Shown piece after piece: positions 10,628 through 19,444 of a DNA stretch of 64,000 bases. The notes below the pieces were generated by a model, which saw only the letters and a list, made by a program, of their open reading frames with translations, searched no databases and was not told the DNA's origin. The stretch covers positions 3,930-67,929 of the forward strand of contig CAZDKK010000019.1 in assembly GCA_964506245.1 (NCBI GenBank). Reading direction: 5' to 3'. Position numbers and translations under genes: made by a program. Each line of letters starts with the position of its first letter. Within the stretch, counting starts at the first letter, position 1. This DNA comes from CAZDKK01 sp964506245. GTDB taxonomy: Bacteria > Eisenbacteria > RBG-16-71-46 > CAIMUX01 > WJJG01.

Positions 10628-12339
10628 GGCCGCCGACCACCGCCCCGCGGGCGCTCTCCGGCTTCGAACGCATGGCCCTCGCGGCGGCGCTCGCGCTGGC
10701 CGCTCTCGCCCCCGGATCGGCCGGGGCGCAGGCGCCCGCCGCCGATCGCCCCGCGCGACCGGCACTGCCCTCCGGGCGCACCGAGCGGTACACGGAGCTC
10801 GAACGCGAGCTGATCGACGCGCAGCGGGAGCTGGCCCAGGGTCGGGCCACGCAGGCCATCGCCCATCTCGAGCGGCTGCACGCGCGCTATCCCAACGATG
10901 GGCGGGTCATCGTGACGCTGGCGGAGGCCTATGCCCGGGGCGGTGAGCCACTCAGGGCCGTCGAGGTCCTCGAGCGCCAGATCGCCCGCGCGGGATCGCG
11001 CGACGCAGACCTGTGGATCCACCTGGCAGGCGCCTATCACCTGGCCGGCCGGGGTGAGGATGCGACCGAGACCTTGCTGGCCGCGCTGCGGCTCGAGCCC
11101 GACTGGCTCGCGAGGCTGGAGGACCAGCTCGAGATCGTCACCACCGACAGCACCACGGGGGCCGAGGCCATGGAGCGGCTGCGGAGGCGGGCGGGCGAAC
11201 GCGATGCCCCGACAGCCTGGCGCGAGGCGCTGGCCCACGTGCTCGTCCTCACCGGCCACTTCGACCAGGCCGTGACCCTGGTGGCGGACCTCGACCGGAC
11301 CCGGGGGGACGGGGGACACCGGCTGTCCGAGGTCGCGGCAGCCGTTGCTCGGCGGGGTGATCCGGCGGTCGCGCTGGCGGCCTTCGACTCGCTCCTCGCG
11401 CACGCCCCTGACCCGGGCGTGGCGGAGGAGGCCTGGTTCGAGCGGGGCCGGCTGCTCGAACGCCTCGAGCGCCACGCGGAAGCCCTCACCGCCTATGAAA
11501 CGCTGGCGCGCGAGTACCCCCAGGGCCCGCTGGCGATGCAATCCCGCCTGCGCGCGGCCGCCATCCGCCGGGGACCGCTGCACGACGTGGCGGGGGCACG
11601 CGAGGCCTACCGCCGGATCCTGGCCGATGCCCCGGCCGGCAGCCGCAACCGGTTGGCCAAGGCGTCGCGCGAGGAGGCCCTGTTGGGGCTGGGGGAGTGC
11701 GCCCTGCTGGACGGGGCCTTTGCCGAGGCGGAGAGCACGTTTGCCACGCTCGAACGCGAGTCGACGCAGAGCTCGGCCCGCGAGCGAGCGGCCTTCGAGC
11801 GAGCCGAGCTGCTCTTCTACTCGGGGCGCATGGCCGACGCCGAGGAAGCCTACTACCAGATCACCGACCACTACCCGTCGGGCGAGTGGATCAACGACGC
11901 CCTCGGCCGGGCCCTGCTGATCGGCGAGTTCGGCGCCACGGCCCCGCTGTCGCTCGAGGCCTACGCGGCCGTGCTCTATCGCCAGCGCGTCGGGGCCTTC
12001 GAGGACGCCCTGCGGCTGTGTCGCGAGGCGCTGCGCGACACGCTCAACGTCGAGATGCGCGCCCACCTGCGGATGGAGGAGATCCGCATCACGGCCCACC
12101 TGGCGCGGTGGTCGGAGGTCGATGCCGCCCTCGCCCTGCTCCTGGCGCAGGACCCGGGCAATCGCGTCGCCCCGGTTGCCCTGCACTTCGTTGCCGAGCA
12201 GGCAGAGGGCGTCCCGGAGCGGCGCCAGCAGGCGCAGGAGCTCTACGAGGAGCTGATCCTGCGCTACCCGGATTCGCTCGAGGCCCGCCAGGCCCGTGGC
12301 CGCCTGCAGGCCCTGCGCGGGCTGCCGGAGGAGTCCTGA
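10624..12339 (+). CDS. Exported TPR-repeat protein
   Basis: A 571-aa protein starting at an ATG that overlaps the stop of the DUF4175 gene. There is a signal peptide: basic n-region, Ala/Leu core at about residues 16-35 and Ala-x-Ala cleavage near residue 38. The rest is almost entirely helical and built of tetratricopeptide-type helix pairs with the expected A/G-x-x-Y/F spacing. Examples are residues 60-130, 175-240, 250-330 and 380-430, several containing Y-P-x-x-(G/S) turns of the kind seen in YbgF/BamD-type periplasmic TPRs. It is likely a periplasmic or outer-membrane-associated scaffold for the DUF4159/DUF4175 proteins. No enzymatic domain is seen. The next gene starts three bases after its stop. 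Confidence 0.8.
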   Translation: MRPPTTAPRALSGFERMALAAALALAALAPGSAGAQAPAADRPARPALPSGRTERYTELERELIDAQRELAQGRATQAIAHLERLHARYPNDGRVIVTLAEAYARGGEPLRAVEVLERQIARAGSRDADLWIHLAGAYHLAGRGEDATETLLAALRLEPDWLARLEDQLEIVTTDSTTGAEAMERLRRRAGERDAPTAWREALAHVLVLTGHFDQAVTLVADLDRTRGDGGHRLSEVAAAVARRGDPAVALAAFDSLLAHAPDPGVAEEAWFERGRLLERLERHAEALTAYETLAREYPQGPLAMQSRLRAAAIRRGPLHDVAGAREAYRRILADAPAGSRNRLAKASREEALLGLGECALLDGAFAEAESTFATLERESTQSSARERAAFERAELLFYSGRMADAEEAYYQITDHYPSGEWINDALGRALLIGEFGATAPLSLEAYAAVLYRQRVGAFEDALRLCREALRDTLNVEMRAHLRMEEIRITAHLARWSEVDAALALLLAQDPGNRVAPVALHFVAEQAEGVPERRQQAQELYEELILRYPDSLEARQARGRLQALRGLPEES

Positions 12340-12342
12340 GCG

Positions 12343-13629
12343 ATGACGCACCACGGGCCCCGAGGGGCGACCCGGCACCTGGCCCTGCTGGCGGCGCTCG
12401 TGCTGCTGGCGCCGGCGGGCGCGCGCGCGCGCCTGCTCATTCCCATGGACCTGACCCAGACCGATCATCTCAAGGCTTACGGGATCGCCTACTTCGCCCT
12501 CGAGGCGGGGCAGACGGTCGAGTGGCTGCTCAACTACCGCGGCGGCTCCTTTCTCCTGGAGGACACGCCCGACAACCGGCGCACGGCGCTCCTGCGCGGC
12601 GTGCGCCTGGAGGAGACGACCGGCGCCGGTGAGGCGGCCATCTACGGCGAGATCGAGCAGAACAACATGGACGTGATGCTGCTCGAGAAGGCGCCCCGCA
12701 TCGCCGTCTATGTCCCGCCGCCCACCTTCGACGAGCCCTGGGACGACGCGGTGATGCTGGCGCTCACCTACGCGGAGATCCCCTTCGACCGGATCTACGA
12801 CGAGGAAATCCTGAGCGGGCGGCTGTCGGAGTACGACTGGCTCCACCTGCACCACGAGGACTTCACCGGGCAGTATGGCAAGTTCTACGCGGCCTTCCGC
12901 GGCGCCCACTGGTACCGCGCCAGCCAGGCGGTGCTGGAAGCGGCCGCCCGTGAGGCTGGGTTCACGAGCGTCTGGAAGCACAAGCATGCCACGGTGCGGC
13001 GGATCAAGGAATACGTGGCCCAGGGCGGGTTCCTCTTCGCGATGTGCTCGGGCTGCGACACGTTCGACATCGCCCTCGCGGCCGGGGATGTCGACATCGT
13101 CGACACGGTCTACGATGGCACGCCCTTCATCCCCAATGCCCAGCAGCTGCTCGACTTCAGCCGCTGTCTCGCCTTCGAGAACTTCCGCCTGGAGATGAAC
13201 CCCTACGTCTACGAGTTCTCCGACATCGACATGAGCGACTACTCTCAGCTGCGCGGCCCCGCATCCGACTACTTCGTGCTCTTCGAGTTCTCCGCCAAGG
13301 AAGACCCGGTGCCCACGATGCTCACGCAATGCCACGTGAACATGGTCAACGGCTTCCTCGGCCAGACGACCAGCTTCAATCGCGCCACGCTCAAGCCTTC
13401 CACCCTGGTCCTCGGCGACGTACCCGACACCCCGGAGGTCAAGTACATCCACGGCAACTTCGGGAAGGGCACCTTCACCTTCTATGGCGGCCACGATCCG
13501 GAGGACTACCAGCACCGGGTGGGCGACCCCCCGACCCGCCTCGAGTTGCACAAGAACTCGCCCGGCTACCGCCTCATCCTGAACAACGTGCTCTTCCCCG
13601 CGGCGCAGAAAAAAGAGCGCAAGACCTGA
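12343..13629 (+). CDS. Exported protein of the family mislabelled 'asparagine synthetase B'
   Basis: A 428-aa protein with a signal peptide (core about residues 13-27, Ala-x-Ala-x-Ala cleavage). It closely matches my memory of a widespread Bacteroidota/Rhodothermota family that databases call asparagine synthetase B. Hallmarks are L-L-I-P-M-D just after the signal peptide, H-L-K-A-Y-G-I, V-E-W-L-L-N-Y-R-G-G-S-F, Y-D-W-L-H-L-H-H-E-D-F-T-G-Q, an E-G/Q-G-G-F-L-F-A-M-C segment and the end L-I-L-N-N-V-L-F-P-A-A-(x)-K-K. None of the glutaminase N-terminal Cys or the ATP-pyrophosphatase SGGxDS loop of true AsnB is present, so the enzyme name is wrong. The F-L-F-A-M-C segment (Cys near residue 232) sits where amidotransferase-like folds place a nucleophile. 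It is the last gene of the DUF4159-DUF4175-TPR set. Confidence 0.75.
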   Translation: MTHHGPRGATRHLALLAALVLLAPAGARARLLIPMDLTQTDHLKAYGIAYFALEAGQTVEWLLNYRGGSFLLEDTPDNRRTALLRGVRLEETTGAGEAAIYGEIEQNNMDVMLLEKAPRIAVYVPPPTFDEPWDDAVMLALTYAEIPFDRIYDEEILSGRLSEYDWLHLHHEDFTGQYGKFYAAFRGAHWYRASQAVLEAAAREAGFTSVWKHKHATVRRIKEYVAQGGFLFAMCSGCDTFDIALAAGDVDIVDTVYDGTPFIPNAQQLLDFSRCLAFENFRLEMNPYVYEFSDIDMSDYSQLRGPASDYFVLFEFSAKEDPVPTMLTQCHVNMVNGFLGQTTSFNRATLKPSTLVLGDVPDTPEVKYIHGNFGKGTFTFYGGHDPEDYQHRVGDPPTRLELHKNSPGYRLILNNVLFPAAQKKERKT

Positions 13630-13675
13630 CATCCCCTTCCCGGTTAGGATGGGGCCTCACGAGCAGGAGGACCCC

Positions 13676-15490
13676 ATGGCCACCGGGAACACGCAGCTGC
13701 CCCACTGGGATCTCAGCAACGTCTACTCCGGCCTGGAGGCCGAGGACTTCACCGCCGACACGGCCGCGGTGCGCGCCCAGCTCGGAGAGATCGAGGCCTT
13801 TGTGGCCCGGGAGGGGATCGCGCGCCTCGCCCGCCCGCCCGCTGACCTGGCGGCGGCCGCACGCGCGATGGAAGGCCTGCTGGGGCGGTTCAACGCCGTC
13901 CTGCCCTTGCTGCGCACGCTCAACGCCTACGCGCACGCCTTCGTGACGACCGACTCCTACAACCAGACCGCGGCTCGCGTGTTGAGCGAGCTCGAGCGGC
14001 TCGAGGTGCGCCTCGATCAGCAGCTCACCCGTTTCCAGGCCTGGGTCGGGTCGCTCGGCCCCGGGCTGGAGGCGGTGTGCGCTCTCTCGCCGGCCGCGGC
14101 CGAACACCGCCAGGTGCTCGACGACGCGGTGCGCGAGAGCCGCCACCTGATGGACGTGGCGCTGGAGGACCTGGCCGCCGAGCTCCAGCTCTCGGGCGGC
14201 GGGGCGATGTGGAAGCTGCAGGGCGGCGTGACCAGCCAGCTCCGCGTGCCCTTCGAGCGTGACGGCCGGGTCGAGGGGCTCCCCATCACGGTGCTGCGCA
14301 ACCTGGCGTCCGACCCGGACGAGGAGATCCGCCGGCGCGCGTACGAGGCGGAGCAGCGGGCCTATGCCGGGGTGAGCACGCCGGTGGCCTTCGCGCTCAA
14401 TTGCGTCAAGGGCGCGGCCCACACGCTGGCCGCGCGCCGCGGCTTCGAGAGCGTCTTGGACGCCTCGCTGCTCCGCAATCGCATCGACCGGCCGACCCTC
14501 GATGCGCTGCTGGGCGCGATCCAGGAGTCGTTCCCGATCTTCCGGCGCTACCTGCTCGCCAAGGCCAGGCGGTTGGGCAAGCGGCACCTGGCCTGGTGGG
14601 ACCTCCTGGCGCCGGTCGGTCGCGCCAATCCGACCTACACGTGGGACGAGGCGGCGGGCTTCGTCGTCGAGCAATTCGGCCGCTTCAGCGACGAGCTGGC
14701 AGCCTTCGCCGCCCGCGCCTTCGAGCGTCGCTGGATCGACGCCGAGCCGCGCGATGGCAAGCGGGGCGGCGCCTTCTGCATGCGGGTGCCCAAGGTGGAA
14801 GAGAGCCGCATCTTGGCCAACTTCGACGGAACCTTCGACGGGCTGATGACGCTGGCGCACGAGCTGGGCCACGCCTATCACAACGAATGCCAGCGGAACC
14901 TGCCCCAGCTGCGGCGCGGCGCCCCCATGGTGCTGGCGGAGACCGCCTCGATCTTCTGCGAGACGCTCGTCTTCAATGCGGCCCTCGCCACGCGCCCCGC
15001 GGACGAGCTGCTGGGGATCCTGGAGAACCAGCTCCTGGGTGCCACGCAGATCACCGTCGACATCTACTCGCGCTACCTCTTCGAGTCGGAGGTGGTGCGG
15101 CGCCGGGCAGAGGCCGAGCTGAGCGCGGAGGAGTTCTGCGAGATCATGCTCCGCGCGCAGGCGGAAACCTACGGCGAGGCGCTCGATCCCACTCACCGGA
15201 ACCCCTACATGTGGTTGTGGAAGCCGCACTACTACTACGGCGACCTCCACTTCTACAACTACCCCTATACCTTCGGGCTGCTCTTCGGCCTCGGCGTCTA
15301 CGCGCGCTACCAGGCAGAGGGAGCGGCCTTCATCCCGCGCTACCGCGAGCTGCTGCGCAGCACCGGCGCCGGGCCGGCGGCGGAGCTGGCCGCGCGCTTC
15401 GACATCGACATCCGCTCCCGCGGATTCTGGCAGGGCAGCCTGGGGGTCCTGGCGGCCCAGGTCGAGCGCTACTGCACCCTCGAGTCCTGA
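13676..15490 (+). CDS. M3-family oligoendopeptidase (PepF-like)
   Basis: A 604-aa zinc metallopeptidase. I chose ATG 13676 because GAGCAGGAGG precedes it at normal spacing; an in-frame ATG at 13649 has no such site. The zinc motif H-E-L-G-H is at residues 395-399 and the third ligand, a Glu in the A-E-T-A-S-I-F-C-E-T helix, lies about 28 residues on. Both are standard for M3B oligoendopeptidase F. Length and architecture fit the family: a helical N-terminal half, and a catalytic domain in the C-terminal half with a Y-Y-Y-G-D-L-H-F-Y-N-Y-P-Y-T-F-G block near residues 520-537. There is no signal peptide, so it acts in the cytoplasm on short peptides. It follows the envelope operon after 46 bases but has its own ribosome site; whether it has its own promoter is unclear. 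Confidence 0.93.
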   Translation: MATGNTQLPHWDLSNVYSGLEAEDFTADTAAVRAQLGEIEAFVAREGIARLARPPADLAAAARAMEGLLGRFNAVLPLLRTLNAYAHAFVTTDSYNQTAARVLSELERLEVRLDQQLTRFQAWVGSLGPGLEAVCALSPAAAEHRQVLDDAVRESRHLMDVALEDLAAELQLSGGGAMWKLQGGVTSQLRVPFERDGRVEGLPITVLRNLASDPDEEIRRRAYEAEQRAYAGVSTPVAFALNCVKGAAHTLAARRGFESVLDASLLRNRIDRPTLDALLGAIQESFPIFRRYLLAKARRLGKRHLAWWDLLAPVGRANPTYTWDEAAGFVVEQFGRFSDELAAFAARAFERRWIDAEPRDGKRGGAFCMRVPKVEESRILANFDGTFDGLMTLAHELGHAYHNECQRNLPQLRRGAPMVLAETASIFCETLVFNAALATRPADELLGILENQLLGATQITVDIYSRYLFESEVVRRRAEAELSAEEFCEIMLRAQAETYGEALDPTHRNPYMWLWKPHYYYGDLHFYNYPYTFGLLFGLGVYARYQAEGAAFIPRYRELLRSTGAGPAAELAARFDIDIRSRGFWQGSLGVLAAQVERYCTLES

Positions 15491-15625
15491 TCGCGCGACC
15501 CGACCCTCCCCTGGTCAGGAAGCCCGGGCCGCCGCCGATAGGGTACGGGCGGCGGGTGGTGCGGATGGCCGGGACCTGGGCCCGGCCGGTCGCGCGCCAC
15601 CCCGGAGACGCGGAGGAGGGAATCG

Positions 15626-15919
15626 ATGGCCGATTTCGACCGGACGATCGGGAAGGCCCGCACCCCCGGCCCGGCGCCCGAGGCTCGGGCGGCCGCGCCC
15701 ACGGCGGAGGCGATCCTGGAGGCCAGCCGCCGGCGCGTGGTGGACCAGATCATGCGCGAGGTGCGCGAGGTGAGCCTCGACAGCCTGTCACGCGAGGAGG
15801 CCCTAGCGCTCGCGAGCAGCATCAGCACGAAGCTGCGCGCCCTGGGCCGCGCCCGGCTGAGCCCCGAGGACAACCGGGTTCTCGGCGACCTCATGGCCAG
15901 GCTGCTGACCGCCCGCTAG
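15626..15919 (+). CDS. Small helical protein of unknown function
   Basis: A 97-aa protein with a convincing ribosome site (GGAGGAGGG) before its ATG. The first 35 residues are Ala/Pro-rich and probably disordered. Residues about 38-95 are two or three amphipathic helices rich in Arg, Leu and Glu, of the type V-V-D-Q-I-M-R-E-V-R-E-V followed by L-S-R-E-E-A-L-A-L-A. I know no family. It could be a small regulator or assembly factor. It stands alone after pepF and ends just before a strong hairpin shared with the convergent serC gene. Confidence 0.55.
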   Translation: MADFDRTIGKARTPGPAPEARAAAPTAEAILEASRRRVVDQIMREVREVSLDSLSREEALALASSISTKLRALGRARLSPEDNRVLGDLMARLLTAR

Positions 15920-15943
15920 GTCCAACCCCGGGGCCAATCGAGA

Positions 15944-15982
15944 GGGCGCGACCGGAAGCGCCCGCGCGCTCCGGTCGCGCCC
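15944..15982. terminator. Hairpin terminator between convergent genes
   Basis: Perfect 13-base arms GGGCGCGACCGGA (15944-15956) and TCCGGTCGCGCCC (15970-15982) enclose a 13-base loop. It lies between the stop of the small helical gene and the stop of serC on the other strand. There is no U-tract on either side, as is common in GC-rich genomes. It probably serves both directions. Confidence 0.65.
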
Positions 15983-16045
15983 ATCCTGATCGGCACGCGC
16001 GACGGGCGGCCGCTGCGTCCGTCCTCGCGCCATCGGCCTGCCGGC

Positions 16046-17131
16046 TCAGCCGTTCGCCTTGGCGAAGGCCTCCATGAAGGCGCAGACCTGCTCGATCGCC
16101 TCCATCGGGCAGGAGTTGTAGGCCGAGACCCGGATGCCGCCCACCGAGCGGTGCCCTTTAAGGCCGTACATCCGCTTCTCCTTGCCCTCGTTGACGAACT
16201 TGGCTTCCAGCTCCTCGCTCGGAAGGCGGAAGACGATGTTCATCAGCGAGCGGCTGTCCTTGGCGACCGGGGCGCGGAAGAAGTCGGGGTTGGCGTCGAT
16301 CGTGTCGTAGACCATCCCACCCTTCTTCTTGTTGATCTCCTCGATCTTCGATAGGCCGCCGATGCTCTTCATGTAGGCCAGGACGTTGCGGACCATGTAG
16401 ATGTTGAAGACCGGCGGCGTGTTGAACAGCGAATTCTCCTTGGCGTGCGTCTGGTACTTGAGCATCGTCGGGTTCTCTTCCTTGCACATCGCTAGGATAT
16501 CGTTGCGGATGATGACGACCGTCACACCGGCCGGCCCGATGTTCTTCTGCGCGCCCGCGTAGATCAAGCCGAAGGGCTTGGGATCGAACTTGCGCGACAG
16601 GAAATCCGAGGACATGTCGCACACCAGCGGGACGTTGCCGGTCTTGGGGAACCAGTGCCACTGCGTGCCCTTGATCGTGTTGTTGCTGGTGAAGTGCGCG
16701 TAGCGCGCTCCTGCCGTGAGCTTCAGCTCCTCCTGCTTCGGGATGCGCGTCAGCTTGACGGTCTCGCCGTCGAAGGCGATGTTGACGTTGCCGAAGAGCT
16801 TCGCCTCGGCGATCGCCTTCTTCGACCAGGTGCCGGTGTGGATGTAGTCGGCCGTCTGGTCCTTCGACAGCAGGTTCATCGGCACCATGGCGAACTGCAG
16901 GCTCGCCCCGCCGCCGACGAAGAGCACCGAGTAATCGTCTCCCAGCCCGACGAACTCCTTGATCAGCGCGATCGCCTCGTTGTGGATCGCCTCGTACTCC
17001 TTCGAGCGGTGGCTGGTCTCCATGACCGACGTGCCGGTGCCGCCAAAGTCGAGCAGCTCCTTCTGGGCGCGCTCGAGGGCGGGAACGGGCAGGACGGCCG
17101 GGCCGGCGTAGAAGTTCAATGCGCGTGCCAT
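16046..17131 (-). CDS. serC: Phosphoserine aminotransferase
   Basis: A 361-aa PLP enzyme converting 3-phosphohydroxypyruvate and glutamate to phosphoserine and 2-oxoglutarate, the second step of serine synthesis. The length is typical. Visible family marks are N-F-Y-A-G-P-A at the N-terminus, E-T-S-H-R-S-K-E-Y, F-V-G-G-G-A-S-L-Q-F (phosphate-binding loop) and A-G-A-Q-K-N with the PLP lysine at residue 196. The C-terminal H-R-S-V-G-G-I-R-V-S-A-Y-N block is also present. The ATG at 17131 follows a GAAGGAGGA ribosome site. It is preceded by serA, 32 bases upstream, on the same strand, so the two steps of serine formation are co-transcribed. Confidence 0.97.
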   Translation of the reverse strand: MARALNFYAGPAVLPVPALERAQKELLDFGGTGTSVMETSHRSKEYEAIHNEAIALIKEFVGLGDDYSVLFVGGGASLQFAMVPMNLLSKDQTADYIHTGTWSKKAIAEAKLFGNVNIAFDGETVKLTRIPKQEELKLTAGARYAHFTSNNTIKGTQWHWFPKTGNVPLVCDMSSDFLSRKFDPKPFGLIYAGAQKNIGPAGVTVVIIRNDILAMCKEENPTMLKYQTHAKENSLFNTPPVFNIYMVRNVLAYMKSIGGLSKIEEINKKKGGMVYDTIDANPDFFRAPVAKDSRSLMNIVFRLPSEELEAKFVNEGKEKRMYGLKGHRSVGGIRVSAYNSCPMEAIEQVCAFMEAFAKANG

Positions 17132-17162
17132 ATGGAAATCCTCCTTCTCGGTGCGCTACGCG

Positions 17163-18038
17163 CTACTTGCCGTAGTGCTGGTGCAGCAGCTCGACGATGA
17201 CGTCGCCGATCCGCAGCAGGTTCTCGACCGACGAGGCCCCGATGTGCGGGGTCATATACACGTTGGGCGCCTTCAGCAGCAGCGAGGTCTCGGGCGGCGG
17301 GTCGCTCTCCCAAACGTCCGTGCCGTAAGCGCGCACCTTGCCGCTGGCCAGGGCGGCAGCCAGGTCGGGCTCGTGGATGACCTTGCCGCGGCCGGTGTTC
17401 ACGAGGATGACGCCGTCCTTCATCTTGGCGATCAGGCCGGCGTTGACCATGCCCTTGGTCTCGTCGGTGAGCGGCGTGTGCAGCGAGATGAAATCGGCGC
17501 GCTTGAGCAGCTCGTCGAGGCCGACCAGCTTGGCCACCGGGTGGCTCGTGATGTACTTGTCGTAGGCGATCACATCCAGGCCGAAGGCCTTGGCGCGCGC
17601 GGCCACCTCGGAGCCGATGCGGCCGACGCCGATCAGACCGAGCACCTTGTGGAAGAGCTCCGTGCGCTTCAACTCCTTCTTGAGCCACTTGCCTTCCTTC
17701 ATCGACTGGTGCCCCTCGATCAGCTTGTTGGGGATCGCCACCAGGAAGGCCATGGCCAGCTCCGCCACCGCCACGCTCGAGGCGGTGGGGGTGTTGAGCA
17801 CCTTGATGCCCTTCTCCTTGGCATAGGCCTGATCCACGTTGTCGAGCCCCACGCCGCCGCGGATGATCATCTTGAGCTTGGGGGCCGAGTCGATGTACTC
17901 CCGGGTCGCCTTGGTCTTGCTGCGGATGAGCACCACCTCGCACTGGGCCAGCTGGTTCTTGTCGTCCGTGACCTCACCGAACTTCTTGAGCCGGTCGGGA
18001 AGCGACGGATCGAACGCGTCCGAGAGCAGGATCTTCAT
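17163..18038 (-). CDS. serA: D-3-phosphoglycerate dehydrogenase, catalytic part only
   Basis: A 291-aa NAD-dependent 2-hydroxyacid dehydrogenase making 3-phosphohydroxypyruvate, the first step of serine synthesis. I chose the start at 18038 because GGCGAGGAGGTG stands just upstream; the frame continues 15 codons further without support. The nucleotide loop G-V-G-R-I-G is at residues 137-142. The catalytic Arg, Glu and His of the family are seen as R217 (N-T-G-R-G), E244 (D-V-W-E) and H265 (T-P-H-I-G). It ends right after the nucleotide and substrate domains and lacks the C-terminal ACT domain that gives serine feedback control in E. coli SerA, so direct inhibition by serine through an ACT domain is not expected. 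It lies between the DUF1015 gene and serC. Confidence 0.93.
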   Translation of the reverse strand: MKILLSDAFDPSLPDRLKKFGEVTDDKNQLAQCEVVLIRSKTKATREYIDSAPKLKMIIRGGVGLDNVDQAYAKEKGIKVLNTPTASSVAVAELAMAFLVAIPNKLIEGHQSMKEGKWLKKELKRTELFHKVLGLIGVGRIGSEVAARAKAFGLDVIAYDKYITSHPVAKLVGLDELLKRADFISLHTPLTDETKGMVNAGLIAKMKDGVILVNTGRGKVIHEPDLAAALASGKVRAYGTDVWESDPPPETSLLLKAPNVYMTPHIGASSVENLLRIGDVIVELLHQHYGK

Positions 18039-18103
18039 GACACCTCCTCGCCTCCGGGCACCGCAAGCCCCGGGAGGCCACACCCATGGTCACGCGCCCC
18101 GGG

Positions 18104-19342
18104 TCAGTCGGCCAGTGGCCGGATGACCAACCCCGAGCGCAGCTTCGGCTCAAACCACGTGCTCTTGGGCGGCATGACCTTGCCCGCGTCAGCCACCGAC
18201 ATGAGCTGCTGGATGCTGGTCGGGTGGAGCGCGAACGCGACCGCCCAGCCCTCCCGGCACCGTTTCTCCAACTCGGCCGTGCCGCGGATCCCGCCGACGA
18301 AGTCGATGCGTTCGTCGGAGCGCGGATCCTCGATGCCCAGCAGAGGCTGCAGGAGATTGCTCTGCAGGATCGCGCAGTCGAGCGACAGCACCGGGTCGTT
18401 CTCGGGGAACGATCCCGGCTTGGCCGTCAACCGATGCCAGCGTCCCTCGAGGAACATCCCGAACGTCCGCGGCCGGCTGGGCGCGGGCTGGCTGGCGGGC
18501 CCGACGTCGAACCGATCGCGCAGCCGGTCGAGGAGGCGCTGGGGGGTCATGCCGGCCAGGTCCTTCACCACCCGGTTGTAGGCCATGATCTGCATCTGAT
18601 CGTGTGGGAAGATCACCGCCAGGAAGTAGTTGTACGGCTCGTCCCCCCGATGGTTGGAGTTGGCCTGGCGGCGCAGCGCACGCACGCGCGTGGCGGAAGC
18701 GCTGCGATGGTGGCCGTCCGCGACGTACATGTGAGGAATCTCGCCAAAGGCGTCGGCCAGCTGCTGGACCTCCCCGGGATCCGACACGATCCAGACGGTG
18801 TGGCCGATGCCATCGTCGCTCACGAAGTCGTACTCCGGCTCGCGCCCGCGGATCTCATCCACGATCCGGTCGATCGGCCGGCGGGCCACGTAGGTCAGGA
18901 AGACCGGCTCCGAGTTGGCGTTGAGCACGTCGACGTGGCGCGTGCGGTCGTCCTCCTTCACGCGGCGGGTGTGCTCGTGCTTCTTGATCAGGTCCGCGTC
19001 GTATTCGTCGACGCTGGCCCCGGCGGCGATCCCGGCCTGGACGTGATCGCCCATCCTCTGCTGGTAGACGTAGAAGCAGGGGGTCTTGTCCCGCAGCAGC
19101 GCGCCCTGGTCGATCAGGCGGTTCAGGTTGGCCGCTCCTTGCTCGTATACGCGTGGGTCATAGGGATCGATCGATGGATCGAGGTCGATTTCCGGTTTCA
19201 CCACGTGCAGGTAGGAGAGTTCGTTGCCCCGGGCCATGACTCGCGCCTCTGCGCTGCTGAGCACGTCGTACGGGGGTGAGGCGATCTTGGCTGCCAGGTC
19301 GCGCCGGGGGCGCCAAGCCCGGAAGGGTCGGATCTGGGACAT
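18104..19342 (-). CDS. DUF1015 family protein
   Basis: A 412-aa soluble protein with the DUF1015 pattern: I-R-P-F-R-A-W-R-P near the start, P-P-Y-D-V, an N-x-L-S-Y-L-H-V stretch, F-Y-V-Y-Q-Q-R, a K-K-H-E-H-T-R segment and V-A-D-G-H-H-R-S-A-S-A near the middle. DUF1015 genes are very often next to serA and serC, as here, and the biochemical role is not established. The conserved His and acidic residues suggest an enzyme linked to serine or phosphoserine metabolism. The ATG at 19342 has a GAGGAGGA ribosome site. It is the first gene of the operon DUF1015-serA-serC, transcribed leftward from the divergent region 19343-19596. Confidence 0.9.
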   Translation of the reverse strand: MSQIRPFRAWRPRRDLAAKIASPPYDVLSSAEARVMARGNELSYLHVVKPEIDLDPSIDPYDPRVYEQGAANLNRLIDQGALLRDKTPCFYVYQQRMGDHVQAGIAAGASVDEYDADLIKKHEHTRRVKEDDRTRHVDVLNANSEPVFLTYVARRPIDRIVDEIRGREPEYDFVSDDGIGHTVWIVSDPGEVQQLADAFGEIPHMYVADGHHRSASATRVRALRRQANSNHRGDEPYNYFLAVIFPHDQMQIMAYNRVVKDLAGMTPQRLLDRLRDRFDVGPASQPAPSRPRTFGMFLEGRWHRLTAKPGSFPENDPVLSLDCAILQSNLLQPLLGIEDPRSDERIDFVGGIRGTAELEKRCREGWAVAFALHPTSIQQLMSVADAGKVMPPKSTWFEPKLRSGLVIRPLAD

Positions 19343-19444
19343 CGGACATCCTCCTCAGTATTTCCTCCATGTTGACCGGCAAGCGGCCGATGATACCAGA
19401 TGAAACGCCGGGATTCCACGGCGTTCCCCGCCCGGGGGCGGGGC

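Noticed and set aside
6941..10765. Long minus-strand frame opposite the DUF4175 gene
   Set aside because: Leu/Arg/His-rich translation mirroring the Glu/Gln coiled coil; no start site or family match.
12343..13629. True asparagine synthetase
   Set aside because: No glutaminase Cys, no ATP-pyrophosphatase loop, and a signal peptide is present.
10594..13632. Minus-strand frame of about 1000 codons
   Set aside because: Antisense of the TPR and 'AsnB-like' genes, which have clear signal peptides and repeats.
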